A DNA stretch of 42,581 nucleotides from Candidatus Bathyarchaeota archaeon (GTDB lineage: Archaea; Thermoproteota; Bathyarchaeia; 40CM-2-53-6), in assembly GCA_005888755.1 (NCBI GenBank), contig VBBQ01000035.1:1-42581 (forward strand), written 5' to 3'. Position 1 is the first letter of the stretch. Each line of letters opens with the position of its first letter. The position numbers and the translations under genes were made by a program. The notes under the pieces were generated by a model. That model was not told where the DNA came from and did no database searches. It saw only the letters and a program-made list of their open reading frames with translations. This document shows positions 40,221 through 42,581 of this stretch, piece after piece.

Positions 40221-42351
40221 GTGAAAATCAACGATCAAAGAAGCACTCCTCTACCAGCCACTGGCCGATTCAAGGGTCCGATGCACAGCATGCGCCCGAT
40301 ACTGCAACATTCCCGAAGGAAAGGTAGGCCTTTGCGGGGTCCGCCAGAATATCGGCGGAAAACTCCAACTCCTGGTCTATGGAAAAGTGATCACCGGACA
40401 TATCGATCCTATCGAGAAGAAGCCTGTAGTCCACTACATGCCCGGATCCAAAATATTCTCAATCGCAACAACCGGTTGTAACTGGCTCTGCCATCCCGCT
40501 GGCGCGGAGATCCTACTATCAAACGGCGATAAGAAGCCAGTAGAGGAATTGCTGCCCGGAGATTCTCTCTGGTCTTATGACATAGACAATGGGATGAGTA
40601 TTCATCCAAACGTCGTCACACGTACAGGGTCACGTCTTGCCCGGATCTGGGAGCTGAGATACGGAGCCAGGGGTGCTGGACATCTCTCCCTCACTGCCGA
40701 GCATCCGGTTATGACTGGCTCCGGATGGAAATCTGTAGAGAAGGTTGTGCCGGGGGAAAAGATTCTGAAAGTCTGGTATCAGAATACAAAAGACTGGAAA
40801 CGTAAGAGGCCGGGCTCGATTCAGCGAGCTGTATTCAACTGCACAAAATGCGGAGAGTCGGTGAAAGGAATTGACAACTGGAATCGGCATCGGGGACGAT
40901 GTTACACCGAGGGAATGGGCATGTCTCCAGAGGTCCGGGAGCATCATCGGCAGAGAATGATAAGCGACAACCCGATGAGAGACCCCGACGTTGCTAGGCG
41001 CGCAATAGGCTCGAGCAAGGAGAGATTCCTTCGAGACCCGAATCACGGCTGGCACAGAAATACCGAGAGGCTCAGGACCTGGCTGCACTGCCATCCTTCT
41101 GAAGGCCAGAAGAGGCTATATGAACTTCTTGACGAAATGGGCTTGGAATACGATCAAGAGTATGGAATTCACCCGGATCTTCGTCCTCCGAATTCCCGAG
41201 CTACATATATCGCCGACGCGGCATTTCCCGATTCAAAACTGGACATCGAGGTAGATGGCTGGTGGCACTACAAGCACGAGGCAACTCGCGAGAGAGACCT
41301 TGTTAGGGATCAAACACTTCACGCGAATAGGTGGCAAGTTCTCAGAATATCGGGCAGGCACGTGTATAATCATCCTGAAGAGGTGAAGGCGCTAATCGTA
41401 CAACATCTTGGGGCTCCCTTAATGCTAAACAAGCGAACATGGGTAGAGGTAACAAGCGTAAAGTCGACGGTTCATTTTGAACCGGTATACAGCTTCGAAT
41501 GTATCCCCAACCACAACTATGTTGGTGATGGTGTAATCCTCCACAACTGTGGCTACTGTCAGAACGCCGATATCAGCCAGCGGAGGAAGGTGGAGGGTAC
41601 TGATCTCATGCCTCCTGACGTTGTTGGCTTGGCAGTAAGCCACGGTTGTCAGGGGATTGCGTACACTTACAACCAGCCGACGATTTTCATGGAGTTCGCG
41701 CGAGATATCGGGGTTGAAGCTCGTAAGAACGGGCTCATCAACATCTTCGTCTCCAACGGATTCGATACACCAGACACTGTCGCGATGATGGATGATTTTC
41801 TAGATTGCATAACGGTTGACTTCAAAGGAAGCGCGGAGACGAGCTTTGTCAGAAAGCATATCGGAATACCGGATGCGCAACCAATTTTCCAAACGATACA
41901 GGAGATCAAGAACCGGGGCAAGACGCACATCGAGATCACGGACCTGATTGTGCCGGGGATCGGCGACAATCTTGACGAGGCGCGGAAGCTGACCCGCTGG
42001 CTCTATGACAACCTAGGACCTGACGTGCCAATCCACTTCCTCCGATTCCACCCTGACTACAAGCTCATGCATTTACCAAGTACTCCGGTGAAAACTCTTG
42101 AAGAGCACTGCAGAGTAGCCAGGGAGGAAGGTCTGCGATACGTCTACGTTGGGAATGTTCCCGGACACCGATGGGAACATACGTACTGCCCAGAATGCAA
42201 GTCTATAGCAATCAAAAGATACGGATTCGACATCACCGGATGGAATCTGGATGACAAGAACAGATGCATGAACTGCGGCTACCAGCTACCAATATTTGGC
42301 CAACTCAGCTCGTCAGTCAGCGAAGACAGATTCCTACCTGTCGTCAACTAA
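40221..42351 (+). CDS. amrS: AmmeMemoRadiSam-type radical SAM protein with intein; start region frameshifted
   Basis: From a GTG at 40387 the frame is open to 42351, but conserved coding extends upstream in the same frame: KEALLYQPLADSRVRCTACA, then CNIPEGKVGLCGVRQN and IGGKLQLLVYGKV, the usual N-terminus of this family, with no start codon before the stop at 40222. A GTG at 40221 (KIN then, one base later, IKEALLYQ) would give the natural start, so one extra base is probably present near 40233. The intein splits the radical SAM motif: CNWL-CGYC makes CxxxCxxC after splicing. Then AYTYNQPTIFMEFA, NIFVSNGF and a C-terminal zinc pair CPEC...CMNC. The natural substrate of this radical SAM family is not established. 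Confidence 0.85.
40489..41547 (+). mobile_element. intein with zinc-finger and Vsr/DUF559-like nuclease
   Basis: A 353-residue intein between CNWL and CGYC of the host radical SAM motif. Block A is CHPAGAEILLSNGDKKPVEE, block B TAEHPVMTGSGW, block F/G VYSFECIPNHNYVGDGVILH ending HN before Cys+1. The insert has a CxxC...H...C zinc finger (CTKCGES ... HRGRC), a NUMOD3-like basic region (VREHHRQRMISDNPMRDP), then a nuclease domain with EGQKRLYELLDEMGLEY, ADAAFPDSKLDIEVDG and RWQVLRISGRHV. This matches Vsr/DUF559-like PD-(D/E)xK (EDxHD) enzymes, not LAGLIDADG. Confidence 0.85.
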
Positions 42352-42581
42352 GTGCTGCTCAGGCTTTCAAGTTCTAATTCAGGATATTTGTTTCGACTCA
42401 ATTCGCGGTTAGTCGCCGAGAGCAGGATGCGAACTAGTTCATCCGGGGGGATCCTTCTGACTCCTTTCAAGTGGTGGAGAAGGAGTTCCACCCGGCCAGG
42501 TTGGAAGGCCAGCCTAGCGAGGTACTGGTCCTGGTGGACCTTGTGTCTCTTACCATCATCGACAGAGTAGTGGAGATGAAC
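42348..42581 (-). CDS. C-terminal part of an unknown protein (runs off the window)
   Basis: On the minus strand an open frame enters at the window edge and ends with TAG at 42348: 77 codons with good coding character (VHLHYSVDDGKRHKVHQDQY, LARLAFQPGRVELLLHHLKG, VRRIPPDELVRILLSATNRE). It converges with the radical SAM gene and the two stop codons overlap by 2 nt. The N-terminus is outside. No family recognised. Confidence 0.7.
   Translation of the reverse strand, partial: VHLHYSVDDGKRHKVHQDQYLARLAFQPGRVELLLHHLKGVRRIPPDELVRILLSATNRELSRNKYPELELESLSST

Noticed and set aside
1-42581. CRISPR arrays, rRNA genes, transposases, prophage genes
   Set aside because: No regularly spaced repeats, no rRNA segments and no transposase or phage structural motifs were seen.

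Overview
The window is chromosomal DNA from an archaeon, most likely of the TACK group (Nitrososphaeria/Thaumarchaeota-like). The archaeal signs are a group II chaperonin relative, aIF1/SUI1, the DNA repair protein NreA, a degenerate tRNA-splicing endonuclease subunit, an archaeal-type fused 2-oxoacid:ferredoxin oxidoreductase, HMG-CoA synthase, two inteins, and four tRNA genes that are all interrupted by introns with bulge-helix-bulge (BHB) motifs. The exact lineage is inference. A Tat-exported GMC dehydrogenase beside two cupredoxins suggests an aerobic, possibly soil-living organism.

Layout. 0-7.1 kb: two small membrane proteins, tRNA-Asp (three introns), methylthioribose-1-phosphate isomerase, the tRNA endonuclease subunit with HisRS, tRNA-Arg(CCT) (two 16-nt introns), a flavin-binding PPOX protein and tRNA-Tyr (four introns). 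Two inverted copies of a ~160-bp non-coding repeat (1421-1583 and 7643-7803) flank most of this region. 7.1-14 kb: a PRTase-type regulator with dCTP deaminase, AlkA glycosylase, thioredoxin/GNAT/esterase genes and a Lrp-type RAM protein; two alpha/beta hydrolases here are frameshifted. 14-21 kb: a freestanding LAGLIDADG endonuclease, tRNA-Arg(TCG), a CPA2 antiporter, a PLD-family protein, HMG-CoA synthase, DoxX, a metallopeptidase and aIF1. 21-25 kb: two cupredoxins divergent from a gluconate-2-dehydrogenase-like pair. 25-33 kb: divergent chaperonin, DUF488, and KorA/KorB with a homing endonuclease wedged between them and an intein in KorB. 33-42.6 kb: ECF-like membrane protein, Tag glycosylase, winged-helix regulator, HtrA protease, HIT, cobalamin adenosyltransferase, NreA, and an AmmeMemoRadiSam-type radical SAM enzyme with an intein carrying a Vsr/DUF559-like nuclease.

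Main themes. (1) Extreme tRNA fragmentation: ten introns in four tRNA genes, most at non-canonical sites, beside an EndA-like protein that has lost catalytic Tyr and His, as expected of the structural subunit of a broad-specificity heteromeric splicing endonuclease. (2) A heavy load of homing elements: two inteins and two freestanding LAGLIDADG proteins. (3) A shared, strongly conserved promoter/operator in front of doxX and a winged-helix gene 14.5 kb away, suggesting a small autoregulated regulon. (4) Single-base frameshifts in at least four otherwise well-conserved genes, which may be assembly errors or real decay.
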